From contig USMI01000003.1 of assembly GCA_900555735.1 (NCBI GenBank), forward strand, positions 1 through 43,433: a stretch of DNA of 43,433 nucleotides. The letters are read 5' to 3'. Source of the stretch: an uncultured Eubacteriales bacterium. Lineage in GTDB: Bacteria > Bacillota > Clostridia > Oscillospirales > Oscillospiraceae. A model generated the notes under the pieces. It was not told the DNA's origin, did no database searches, and saw only the letters and a list, made by a program, of their open reading frames with translations. The position numbers were made by a program, and so were the translations under genes. Below, piece by piece: positions 23,770-33,500 of the stretch (its first letter is position 1; every line of letters starts with the position of its first letter).

Positions 23770-24294
23770 ATGAGTGTCAGGAGAAAGCTTGGCGCACTTG
23801 TCTATCATTTGGTTGCAAAGCGGCTTCCGGTTTCGTATAGCAGCCTGAAGCTGGGGCAAACGACGCTGCGGCGCTTTTGCGGCGGACTGATGCTGGCAGG
23901 GTGCGGCAAAAAGGTGAATATCGAAAAGAACGCCGTGTTCAGTCAGAAGGTCACGCTGGGCGATTATTCCGGGATCGGGATCAATGCTAAGATATATGGC
24001 ACCTGCCATATTGGCGACCATGTGATGATGGGCGCGGATGTAACGGTCATCACCCGGAATCATAATTTTGCCAGAACGGATATTCCGATGATGGAGCAGG
24101 GCTTCCAGCCTGAGGAGCCGGTCTATATTGGCAACGATGTGTGGATCGGCGACAGGGTGATGATTATGCCCGGCGTGCATATCGGGGACGGCTGTATAAT
24201 CGGGGCGGGCGCCGTTGTGACGAAGGATATCCCGCCATACACAATTGCCGCCGGCGTACCCGCCCGGGTACTGCGGGAGCGGCAGAACACATGA
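23770..24294 (+). CDS. hexapeptide-repeat acyltransferase
   Basis: Likely O-acetylates a sugar of the repeat unit using acetyl-CoA. The product is 174 residues with a left-handed beta-helix of hexapeptide repeats (VTLGDYSGIGINAKIYG, IGDHVMMGADVTVI, IGNDVWIGDRVMIMPGVHIGDG, IIGAGAVVTKDIP) and the catalytic His in TRNHNF. The N-terminal 50 residues form a short helical lead like that of maltose/galactoside acetyltransferases. AAGGA lies only 2 nt before the ATG, unusually close, so translation may depend on coupling with the preceding gene 9 nt away. Confidence 0.9.
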   Translation: MSVRRKLGALVYHLVAKRLPVSYSSLKLGQTTLRRFCGGLMLAGCGKKVNIEKNAVFSQKVTLGDYSGIGINAKIYGTCHIGDHVMMGADVTVITRNHNFARTDIPMMEQGFQPEEPVYIGNDVWIGDRVMIMPGVHIGDGCIIGAGAVVTKDIPPYTIAAGVPARVLRERQNT

Positions 24295-24322
24295 GACAAG
24301 TGCAGGAAAGCGGGTGATCGTG

Positions 24323-24997
24323 ATGAACGATAAAATAACGCTGCTGGCGGTGCTCACCGTCGGCACGGCCTTCACCTTCCTCTGGCTGATGCTCTGCAAG
24401 GAGCGTCTTCGCATCAAATGGTACGCCGCACTGCCCATCGCGGTGCTGCACACGATCTGCGGCGTGCTGTGCGTGAAGGTCTTTGCCGTTGTCGAGGTGG
24501 GGTTCGACATGAGCAAGGCGGGCAATATGAGCCTGTTCGGCGGCATATTTATCCTCCCCCTGTTCTACTACCTGGGCGCGAAGTTCACCAAACGCAAACC
24601 GGCGGATGTATTTGATGTGTTTGCCATCTGCATGATCTTCACACTGATGTGCGCCCGCTTCAACTGCATTCTCAGCGGCTGCTGCGCGGGCAAGGTCATA
24701 CCGGGTGTGTCCATCCGCTGGCCCACCCGTGAGCTGGAGATCCTGTTTTATATCGTCCTGCTGTTCTGGCTGGGCAGACCCGTCCGCCGGAGTCAGCGCG
24801 TGGGGATGATCTATCCCCTGTACATGATCGCGTATGGCGCGTTCCGCTTCCTGACCGAGTGGCTGCGGACGTATGAGACAGCTTCACCGCTGCACCGCGG
24901 CCATGTTTGGGCGCTTATTACTCTGGCACTGGGCTTGAGTATTTACTATACACAACGAGAGAAAATCCAAAAAAGAGGAGGAAAACAAAGAAGATGA
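24323..24997 (+). CDS. divergent prolipoprotein diacylglyceryl transferase-like membrane protein
   Basis: Integral membrane protein of about 224 residues with about six hydrophobic segments, resembling Lgt. The region SLFGGIFILPLFYYLG corresponds to the HGGL/GGI loop and CARFNCILSGCCAGKVIPG to the Arg-Xaa-Gly-Asn motif region, which in this divergent subgroup carries a GCC signature. The C-terminal half has YPLYMIAYGAFRFLTEWLR, matching the conserved RFxxEFxR segment. The start is ATG 24323 or upstream GTG 24314/24320. Its stop overlaps the giant-protein start (ATGA). A dedicated copy in an EPS locus may modify the locus lipoprotein or another substrate; whether it is a true Lgt is uncertain. 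Confidence 0.75.
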   Translation: MNDKITLLAVLTVGTAFTFLWLMLCKERLRIKWYAALPIAVLHTICGVLCVKVFAVVEVGFDMSKAGNMSLFGGIFILPLFYYLGAKFTKRKPADVFDVFAICMIFTLMCARFNCILSGCCAGKVIPGVSIRWPTRELEILFYIVLLFWLGRPVRRSQRVGMIYPLYMIAYGAFRFLTEWLRTYETASPLHRGHVWALITLALGLSIYYTQREKIQKRGGKQRR

Positions 24998-27900
24998 AGC
25001 AAGTTTTCAAACGTTTCCTGTCGTTGGCGCTTGCCATGCTGATGGTGCTGACACTGCTGCCCGCCATGACTACCACGGCGTGGGCGGCGACCAGCGGCAC
25101 CGTGACCGGTCTGGCCGACGAGAACATTGGCCTGAGCTTCTCCGGCACTGCGGACAAAGCGTGGATCGCCGCCGGCACGCAGATCGTCGGTAAGGCTCAG
25201 TCTACGGCTGGGGGAGCCTGCGAATCTGACAAAGACTATCGTTCTACGCTGACCATCACCAACAACAAGACCACAAAGGCGACGCTGTCCTTTGACTATA
25301 CCGTCGTGGTAAGCGGAGGTACGATTCTGGTGAACAACACCACGACCACCGCAAACGGCAGCTTCAGCAAGGAGCTTGCAGCCGGCGGCACCGTTGAGGT
25401 GGAGATCGAATCCGGCAGCACCAGCGCCGACACCAAGATCACCATGACCAACGTGAAGCTGGTGGCCGACGTGAGCGCCACCGTGACCTTCCAGCCCGCC
25501 GAGAACGGCTCCTATACCGTGGACGGGCAGACTATCACCGAGGTGTACACCCACACCCAGAGCTCCATGACCGCCTATCAGGTGGAGGCGACTCCGGCGG
25601 AGGGCTACCGCTTCAAGGGCTGGTACGATGTGGCCAGCGGAAAGTGCATCAGCACCGATGCCAAGACCGCTCTGAACTTTGACAGTGACCGTACCATCAC
25701 GGCGCGGTTCGTCAGCAAGGAGCTGGCGCTCTTTGAGGCCGGCGGTCAGGTGTTTGACGACCTGAACGACGCGATCGCGGAGGCGCAGAAGAACCTGCCC
25801 GCGATCATCACACTCGCCGAGAGCGGTAAGATCACGGGGAACTATACCATCCCCAGCAAGGTCACCCTGCTGATCCCCTTCGACGAGGCCAAGACCTGCT
25901 ATACCAGTACCCCGACAGCCATCACCTCCTACCCGGACGCTAAGCCCTTCCGGACGCTGACCATGGCGGCGGGCAGCTCCCTCACCCTTGCAAACGGGGC
26001 GGCCATCAGCATCGGCGGCCAGTATTATGCCGCCTCAGGCAGCACTCCTGGCAAGATGGTCGGGCCCTATGGCTACATCAAAATGGAGTCCGGCAGCGCC
26101 ATCACCGTGCAGTCCGGCGCAAACCTGTACGCGTGGGGCTTTATCTCCGGCAGCGGTTCTGTCACGGTAGAGTCCGGCGGCTCTGTCTACGAGTGGTACC
26201 AGATTCTGGACTTCCGCGGCGGCTCGGCATCTTCTGCTATGGGCAACGATGTGTTCCCCTTTAGCCAGTACGCCGTGCAGAATGTGGAGGTACCCCTGAC
26301 CCTGCACGCCGGCGCCAGCGAGACGGTGTATACTGCGGTATTCGCCATAAGGAAGATCAACCCCACCTCCATTCCCTTTATCGGGGACAAAGGCATGTTC
26401 AAAATCGTCTCCGGCAGTCTGACCAAGGCGTATGACGGCGCCACCGACCGCATCCATTATACCATCGACGGTGTGGCGGAGGTCAACAGCCTGAACCTGA
26501 AGCTGGCAGGCATGAGCGTCAGCTCCAGCAAATATGTTCTGCCGCTGACCAACAACATGACCATAAATCTGAACACCGGCAGCAAGCTGACTATCAACCA
26601 GACGGCGGCACTGCTGCCCGGCGTGGAGACCACCATCGCCAAGGACGCCGAGCTGGTGGTGTCCAGCGGCAAGAGCATCTACATCTATGACCGTGACGAA
26701 TGGATTGCCAATGCATACACCTGCAAAGGCAATTTCTGTGCGGTAGGATATGCCCCCGGAAAGCATTATAACCGCACAAATGCAGACCTTATCGATGTGA
26801 AGGTGGACGTCAACGGTAAGCTGACCGCCATCGGCGGCATCTACACCACCGCAGGCGGCGCGGACATCTGCTCCAGCGCCGGTACCGGCGTCTACAACCA
26901 GCAGGGTACCCCCGGCACGGAGACCACGACGTATCAGTACACGCAGAGCGGTTCCGACGTGACGGCACATAAGATCCCCATCACCGCCGCCAAGCTGCAC
27001 AACGCCGACGGCTCCTATGTCGAGACGAAGGACGCCAAGGCTGGCGACACCATTAACTATGTCAACGGCGTCTGGGGCGGCGAAGCGCCTGTCGAGCTGA
27101 CGGTTACCTTTGAAGCCAACGGCAGTGCGGAATACCCGGTCGAAGGCACGATGGCCCCACAGACCGTAAATGCAAAGACGGATACCGCACTGAATGCAAA
27201 CACCTTCACCCGTGAGGGCTACAATTTCCTGAACTGGAATACGGCGGCCGATGGTACTGGCGACTCCTATGCGGATGGTGCGACTGTTAATCTGACGGAG
27301 AACACCACCCTCTACGCCCAGTGGGAGGACAATCATTCTCTCACCCAGGTGATCAACAAGAAGGATGCCACCTGCACCGAGGACGGCTACACCGGTGATA
27401 CAGTCTGCGCCATCTGCGGCAAGGAGATCACCAAGGGTGAAACCATTCAGTCCAAGGGCCACACCGAGGTCATTGACGCAAGGGTCGAGCCGAGCTGCAC
27501 CAAATCCGGCAAGACCGAGGGCAAGCACTGCTCCGTCTGCAACGAAGTTCTTGTTGCGCAGGAAGTGATTCCCGCGACCGGCCACACCGAGAAGGCCGTT
27601 GCGGGCAAGCCTGCGACCTGCACCGAAACGGGTCTGACGGATGGCATCAGCTGCTCTGTCTGCGGAACGGTTATCAAAGCGCAGGAAGTGATCCCCGCCA
27701 AGGGCCACAGCTGGAATGAGGGCAAGATCACAACCGCTCCTACCTGTGAGAACGCCGGTGTCAAGACCTACACCTGCACAGTTTGCAATGCAACCAAGAC
27801 CGAAGCAATCAACGCAACTGGACATACTCCGGTTGAAGTTGCGGAACAGCCCGCTACCTGCACCGAGGCTGGTCATAAAGCCGGTACGAAGTGCTCTGTC

Positions 27901-30405
27901 TGCGATGCAATTCTCTCCGGCATGGAAGAGCTCCCTGCGACCGGCCACACAGAAGTAATCGATGAAGCAAAGGCTCCGACCTGCACGGAGACTGGTCTGA
28001 CCGAGGGCAAGCACTGCTCTGTCTGCAACAAGGTCATCGTTGCACAGGAGGAAATCCCCGCCAAGGGTCATACCGAGGTTATCGACCCGGCCGTCGAGCC
28101 TACCTGCACCAAACCCGGCAAGACCGAGGGCAAGCATTGCTCCGTCTGCAACGCAATCATCGTTGCGCAGGAAGTGATTCCCGCCAAGGGCCACACCGAA
28201 GTCATTGACGCAGCAAAGGCTCCCACCTGTACGGAACCGGGTCTGACCGAGGGCAAGCATTGCTCCGTCTGCAACGAAGTCATTGTTAAACAGGAAGTGA
28301 TCCCGGCTACCGGTCACAAGCCGGAGATTCGCAATGCGGTCGAAGCGACGCTTACGACACCCGGTTACACCGGCGACACCTACTGCTCTGTCTGCAAAGA
28401 ACTGCTGAAACAAGGCACGGAAATTCCTAAGACCGGCGCACATATCACTTGGGTAATTGATGGTAAGGTCGTAGCTGAGGAAGATTATCTGAAGGGCACC
28501 ATGCCTTCCTTCAAGGGCAGTACGGATAAGAATCCTGACGACAACTACCGCTATACCTTCACCGGCTGGAGCCCGGAGGTTGTGGTTGCTGAAGAGGATG
28601 CCACTTATACGGCACAGTACTCTGCAACTGCCCGTGTGTTCTACACCATCACCTTCAATGCCAACGGCGGCGAAGGCAGTATGGAGCCTCAGCGCTTTGA
28701 AGTCGGTGTGGATACTGCCTTGAATACCAACGCCTTTACCCGTGAGAACTACAAGTTCATCGGCTGGAACACTGCCGCAGATGGCAGCGGAGCCGCCTAT
28801 GCCGATGAGGGCGCGATTCTTGAGCTGTCCGGAGATATGACGCTGTATGCACAGTGGCAGATCTGGAACGGCTGGTTTACGGATGTGAACGGCAAGCAGT
28901 ACTACAAGGACGGCGAACTGCAGAAGACCGGTTGGACAGTCATTGACGGCAAGACCTACTATCTGAACACCGAAACCGGCTACGCGGCTACCGGAATCAC
29001 GACGCTGGCCCCCGATGGAGCAACGGAAGAAGCACGCTGCGTCTTTGACGCTGACGGCGTGTTCCAGAAGAACGTTACCGGCGTCTATGATGTCGACACG
29101 GACACCTACTGGCTCAACAGCGGCATCATCGAGGAGTATGCCGGCCTGAAGCGCGTGGTCAAGGAGGACGGCGAGGTCAACTATTATTACTTCGCGGTGG
29201 ATAGTAAGGCAGTCAAGGGCGGCGACTACCCGGTGGAGAAGAACAACAGCCTGCCTCTGCCGTGCTATCAGTATCGCTTCGACGCCAACGGCATTATCGA
29301 GCACGATGCGGATACCAGTAAGAAGGGTATTGCCAAGGAGACGGGCTCCGACAAGGAGTTCTACTTCATCGACGGCATCAAGGTCGGCGAGGGCTTGCTC
29401 CGCATCGATGAGAAGTACTACTATGCCAGAACCTCTACCGGCGAGATCATCAAGAATCAGAGATATTGGATCGCCAAGAACAACGCTTATTATCAGATCC
29501 CGTGTGCCATTTACTACTTCGATGCCAACGGCGTGATGCAGATCAACGGCTTCGTCCACGTGGGCGATGATACGTATTACTACGCGAACTGCAAGTTGGT
29601 CACGGGGTTCACGAAGATCGGTGACGACTACTACCTGTTCAATGGCGTAAGCGGCAAGATGTACAAGGACGCCAACATGTGGGTCACCGGTGACAACGCA
29701 TACGGCTTCGTGGGCGGTATGTACTACTTCGATGCCGACGGCGTGATGCAGATCGACGACTTTGTCCACGTGGGCAATGATACGTATTACTACGAGAACG
29801 GCGAGTTGGTCAAGGGATTCACGAAGATCGGTGAGGACTACTACTTCTTCAACGTCGGCAGCGGCAAGATGTACAAGGATGCCAACATGTGGGTCGGCAA
29901 GAACACCTACGGTGTGGAGCCGGGTATGCACTACTTCGATGCAGACGGCAAGATGTTCGTTCCCGATACGGTCAATGGTAAACGGGAGATCGTCAATGAG
30001 AACGGCAAGCTGTACTTCACCATTGACGGCGTGAAGATGGTCGGCGGGCTGTATGAGCTGGACGACGCATACTACTACGCCCAGAACAACGGCGAACTGG
30101 CGGTCAACTGCTCTGCCTATGTGGGGACGGAGTTGCTGGCCAAGGACGGCTGGTACGGCTTTGACGCAGACGGCAAGCTGATCATGACCGGCTTCGTTAC
30201 CGGCGGCGACGGCTACACCTATTACTACAACAACGGCATCCGCGCCAAGGGCTTCACGAAGATCGGTGATGACTTCTACCTGTTCAATGGCAACAGCGGC
30301 AAGATGTACAAGGATGCCAACATGTGGGTTGCCGGTAACAACGACTACGGTATTGCCGGCGGTATGTACTACTTCGATGCCAACGGCAAGATGAGCAACC
30401 AGTGA
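24994..30405 (+). CDS. giant surface protein: beta-helix region, CxxC/GH repeats, choline-binding-like repeats (1803 aa)
   Basis: Secreted protein with a signal peptide (MKQVFKRFLSLALAMLMVL...AWAA). Residues ~30-690 are Gly/Ser/Thr-rich beta strands resembling a parallel beta-helix adhesin. An InlB B-repeat-like (Listeria-Bacteroides) module is at ~700-780. Nine repeats of about 40 residues at ~789-1149 follow, most with C-T-E/K, CSVC and a closing GH. A second InlB-type module spans ~1215-1290. The remainder to 1803 is made of YYF/GF repeats (GFTKIGDDYYLF, SGKMYKDANMW), related to choline- or glucan-binding wall modules. No sorting motif, so attachment is expected through these repeats. GAGGAGG precedes the ATG, which overlaps the Lgt-like stop. 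Likely adhesin or matrix protein of the polysaccharide. Confidence 0.88.
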   Translation: MKQVFKRFLSLALAMLMVLTLLPAMTTTAWAATSGTVTGLADENIGLSFSGTADKAWIAAGTQIVGKAQSTAGGACESDKDYRSTLTITNNKTTKATLSFDYTVVVSGGTILVNNTTTTANGSFSKELAAGGTVEVEIESGSTSADTKITMTNVKLVADVSATVTFQPAENGSYTVDGQTITEVYTHTQSSMTAYQVEATPAEGYRFKGWYDVASGKCISTDAKTALNFDSDRTITARFVSKELALFEAGGQVFDDLNDAIAEAQKNLPAIITLAESGKITGNYTIPSKVTLLIPFDEAKTCYTSTPTAITSYPDAKPFRTLTMAAGSSLTLANGAAISIGGQYYAASGSTPGKMVGPYGYIKMESGSAITVQSGANLYAWGFISGSGSVTVESGGSVYEWYQILDFRGGSASSAMGNDVFPFSQYAVQNVEVPLTLHAGASETVYTAVFAIRKINPTSIPFIGDKGMFKIVSGSLTKAYDGATDRIHYTIDGVAEVNSLNLKLAGMSVSSSKYVLPLTNNMTINLNTGSKLTINQTAALLPGVETTIAKDAELVVSSGKSIYIYDRDEWIANAYTCKGNFCAVGYAPGKHYNRTNADLIDVKVDVNGKLTAIGGIYTTAGGADICSSAGTGVYNQQGTPGTETTTYQYTQSGSDVTAHKIPITAAKLHNADGSYVETKDAKAGDTINYVNGVWGGEAPVELTVTFEANGSAEYPVEGTMAPQTVNAKTDTALNANTFTREGYNFLNWNTAADGTGDSYADGATVNLTENTTLYAQWEDNHSLTQVINKKDATCTEDGYTGDTVCAICGKEITKGETIQSKGHTEVIDARVEPSCTKSGKTEGKHCSVCNEVLVAQEVIPATGHTEKAVAGKPATCTETGLTDGISCSVCGTVIKAQEVIPAKGHSWNEGKITTAPTCENAGVKTYTCTVCNATKTEAINATGHTPVEVAEQPATCTEAGHKAGTKCSVCDAILSGMEELPATGHTEVIDEAKAPTCTETGLTEGKHCSVCNKVIVAQEEIPAKGHTEVIDPAVEPTCTKPGKTEGKHCSVCNAIIVAQEVIPAKGHTEVIDAAKAPTCTEPGLTEGKHCSVCNEVIVKQEVIPATGHKPEIRNAVEATLTTPGYTGDTYCSVCKELLKQGTEIPKTGAHITWVIDGKVVAEEDYLKGTMPSFKGSTDKNPDDNYRYTFTGWSPEVVVAEEDATYTAQYSATARVFYTITFNANGGEGSMEPQRFEVGVDTALNTNAFTRENYKFIGWNTAADGSGAAYADEGAILELSGDMTLYAQWQIWNGWFTDVNGKQYYKDGELQKTGWTVIDGKTYYLNTETGYAATGITTLAPDGATEEARCVFDADGVFQKNVTGVYDVDTDTYWLNSGIIEEYAGLKRVVKEDGEVNYYYFAVDSKAVKGGDYPVEKNNSLPLPCYQYRFDANGIIEHDADTSKKGIAKETGSDKEFYFIDGIKVGEGLLRIDEKYYYARTSTGEIIKNQRYWIAKNNAYYQIPCAIYYFDANGVMQINGFVHVGDDTYYYANCKLVTGFTKIGDDYYLFNGVSGKMYKDANMWVTGDNAYGFVGGMYYFDADGVMQIDDFVHVGNDTYYYENGELVKGFTKIGEDYYFFNVGSGKMYKDANMWVGKNTYGVEPGMHYFDADGKMFVPDTVNGKREIVNENGKLYFTIDGVKMVGGLYELDDAYYYAQNNGELAVNCSAYVGTELLAKDGWYGFDADGKLIMTGFVTGGDGYTYYYNNGIRAKGFTKIGDDFYLFNGNSGKMYKDANMWVAGNNDYGIAGGMYYFDANGKMSNQ
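27358..28443 (+). repeat. nine in-frame ~120-bp repeats encoding CxxC/GHTE units
   Basis: Units share the pattern APTC-T-E-x-G-L-T-E-G-K-H-C-S-V-C, then about 12-17 residues ending IPAKGHTE. Seven repeats keep one Cys, a CxxC pair and His; the fourth and the ninth vary (the ninth lacks the first Cys and ends AH). DNA similarity is highest among units 6-8. Confidence 0.88.
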
Positions 30406-30440
30406 ACTGACCCGAGTCCTCAGGTCTCGGCAAAGGATGC

Positions 30441-30486
30441 TGAACCGCGCATGCAGTCCCTTACAGGGGACTGCATGTGCGGTTCA
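30441..30486 (+). promoter_or_regulatory. 20-bp stem-loop between the two giant genes
   Basis: TGAACCGCGCATGCAGTCCC pairs with GGGACTGCATGTGCGGTTCA (one G-U) around a 6-nt loop. No T-run follows, so it is more likely an mRNA-stability, processing or attenuation element than a plain terminator. Confidence 0.75.
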
Positions 30487-30533
30487 GCCGGACACAAAGA
30501 GACGCGGAAAAAATGAGAGAAAGGGATGGCCTT

Positions 30534-33500
30534 ATGAACAGAGCGAGAGGATCAAAGCTGCTGGCGCTGGTCATGGCAGCGGTCATGCTGCTCAGTCTGC
30601 TTCCAATCTCCGCCTTTGCGGAGGAGCTGACAGACGACGGCAGCACGGCAGGTACGACGGCAGGCATAACTGCCGAACAGACGGGGAAAGAGCCTGCGGC
30701 GCCTCAGGAGGGCGAGCAGGACAAGGTGGAGCCCGCGGCGCCTCAGGAGGGTGAGCAGCAGGAGAAGGACGCCTCTCCGGCGGACGGTGCGGAGGGGGAT
30801 CCGGCAGAATCTGCTCCGGAACCGATTACGGCATACAAGGATTTTATCGATTCACTGACAACACTTGAAGCATACGCAAGCGCCTTTGTGCGGGAGCATC
30901 CCGAAGAGGAAGCCGTGGCGCTTGTGATCAACTATATCCGCTGCGGCGTTGAGAAGTATACCTCCGGTACATGGACGACGTTCTGCGGCCCGGAGAAGAC
31001 GGCGTTTACCAGCTATGTGGCGGAAAAGGACGCAGAGAACAACACCAGCGCCGGCCGCCTCCGCAGCTTGGGCGAGTTTACACTGCCTAACGGCAATACC
31101 GTGGAATTTGCCCATATGTTCGGCGCTATGGATATGTCGTATCACACCAAGATCCAGAGCACGGCGGATCTGGGAAGCTGGGCCGGCGACATTTGCGATC
31201 TGGTGCAGCTGACCACCAATGGCGGCGTTACCGGCACGGTGGAGGAGATGGCGGAGGAGATCCGCACCAAAAATGACGAGTACTTCCTCCATGACGTGCC
31301 GGACGTACATTCCTTCGGCATTCTGGACCTGTACGGCGACCTGGATGCGTTCTATATCCTGAAGAAGCTGGATGGCAGCACGACCATCAGCGCCATCATG
31401 AAGAGCTACTATACCCAGTACCTGACAGATGAGATCCGGGTCAAGTTCTTCCTGGAGAATCGCTTTAATGGCGTGTCCACAAAGGAGGACATCCGTGCGG
31501 CAATCTATGACACCTACCTTGGCAATGAGGGTATTCGCACACTGGAGCGCAGCTATGTCCCGAATGGCGTAGATCCCAATCTGCGGCAGGCCTGCTGCTA
31601 CGCGTTTGCGGATTATCTGTTCCTTACGGCAGGCGCCCAGATGACGAACCCCTACTACCAGGTCTTCTCCAGCAAGACCTCCATGCTGGCGCCCGGCGTC
31701 ACGCAGGAGATCAAGATGGCGCAGACGCAGGACGATCGGCAGATCGTGTACTATATCGCCACAGCGGACGTCTCCCGCGATGATGTGGATGTCTATGCGA
31801 ACTACGGCGACAACTCCGGCTCTCAGATCAAGATGGTCCGCGTGACGGATCAGATGAAGGCGGCGGAGAAGAACCACTCCGACCCCACCGACCCGCGCTA
31901 CATCCCCAATTACAGTGCCGTGGTGGGTATCAACGGCGACTTCTACAATATGAGCAACGGCTGGCCCTCCGGCGCCCTTGTGATGGAGGGTGTCGAGTAT
32001 AACGGCGTGGGCAGCGAGAACTTCTTCGGCATCCTCAAGAATGGAACGCCGATCATCGGCGGCAAAGAGGAGTGGAATGCCCACAGGGGCGAGATCAAGG
32101 AGGCAATTGGCACCAATATTTGGCTGGTCAAGGACGGTAAGATCGCCATTACCAACACCTCGAACTACTATACCCAGCGCGCACCTCGCAGCTGCGTGGG
32201 CATCACCTATGACGGACGTGTTGTCCTGATGGCGCTGGATGGCCGGCAGGATCCCTTCTCCGCAGGCGGCAGCAACATTGAGATTGCACAGATCATGCTG
32301 GATGCCGGCTGTGTCTCGGCGGTCAATCTGGACGGCGGCGGCTCTACGACCTTTGCAACAAAGGCGGAGGGCTCTGATGAGATCACCGTGACCAACCGCC
32401 CGTCTGACGGCTACGAGCGCTCTGTCAGCTCGTCTCTGATGGTTGTGTCTACTGCCAAGCCCTCCAACGTGTTTGACCATGCTGTCATCGCTGCGGACTA
32501 CGATTATCTGACCGTCGGGACGGAGCTGGAGATGCGGGTTTCCGGCGTTACGGCGACCGGCGGCGCCATCGCCCTGCCGGAGGGCACCAAGCTGACAGTA
32601 TCCGATGAAAGCATTGGCACGCTGCAGGACAACGTGTTTACCGCAGCGGGGCTGGGCGACGTGCAGATCAAGCTGGAGGCTGCGGACGGCGGCGTGCTGG
32701 GTACCAAGACCCTGCACGTTGTGGAGGCAACGGAGCTGAGATTCACCAGAGACACGGTGAACATGATCTACGGTGAACCGACGGAGCTGCCGCTGGAGGC
32801 ATCCTACAACGGGAATCTGGTCAAGATCAACCCCGCGGATGTGACGTTTGGCTATCTGAAGATCACGCTGACCTCCATCGGTGAGCTGGAGGGCGGAAGC
32901 GTCAACACCACCAAGACGGAGCTTGTGTTTGACTATCCCGAGGCTGGTTCTGCCTCCGGCTTTGCCTTTACGCCCAACGCGGAAGGCAAGCTGCGCACAC
33001 TGACGATCGGTGCGGTGCTTAAGACCAAGCTTCCTGAATTCCAGCAAACGATCAATGAGGAGTTTGGAAAGGCATATCAGGCGGCCAAGGCAAACGGCTA
33101 CAGCGATGAGGAAGCTGCGATCCAAGCCCAGACCATCGCCATCAACAAGGCGCTGGAGGTGGCGGCGAAGACCACAGCGTATTTCTACCGCAATGACGAG
33201 GCGGACTTTGATTTCAACCATGCCACCGGCGGCAGCGGCCTGCTGGCATGGAACCGCAGTGCATCCAACGCAAACTATAAGGCGGAGGATGCCACGTATT
33301 ATCTGATCGATTCCAATGCAGGAACGGAGATCTCCTACACCTTTGCCGTGGATATGTCCAAGGTGGCCATCCCTGAAAAGCTGACGGCGCTGCTGTATAT
33401 GCTGCCCGGCGGCGATCAGGAGGGCCGGACTGCGTGGGACTTCCTGCTCCAGCTTGCAGAGCGTATCAGCCCGCTGACCACAGTTACCATCACGCTGACT

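Noticed and set aside
27358..28443. Regular repeats that could suggest a CRISPR array
   Set aside because: The units are about 120 bp, diverged, in frame and code for CxxC/GH protein repeats; no spacers or cas genes.
26035..29931. Open frame of 1298 codons on the minus strand opposite the first giant gene
   Set aside because: It lies fully opposite a gene with signal peptide, domains and repeats, and its own translation has no recognisable family; codon bias of the plus-strand gene explains the lack of stops.
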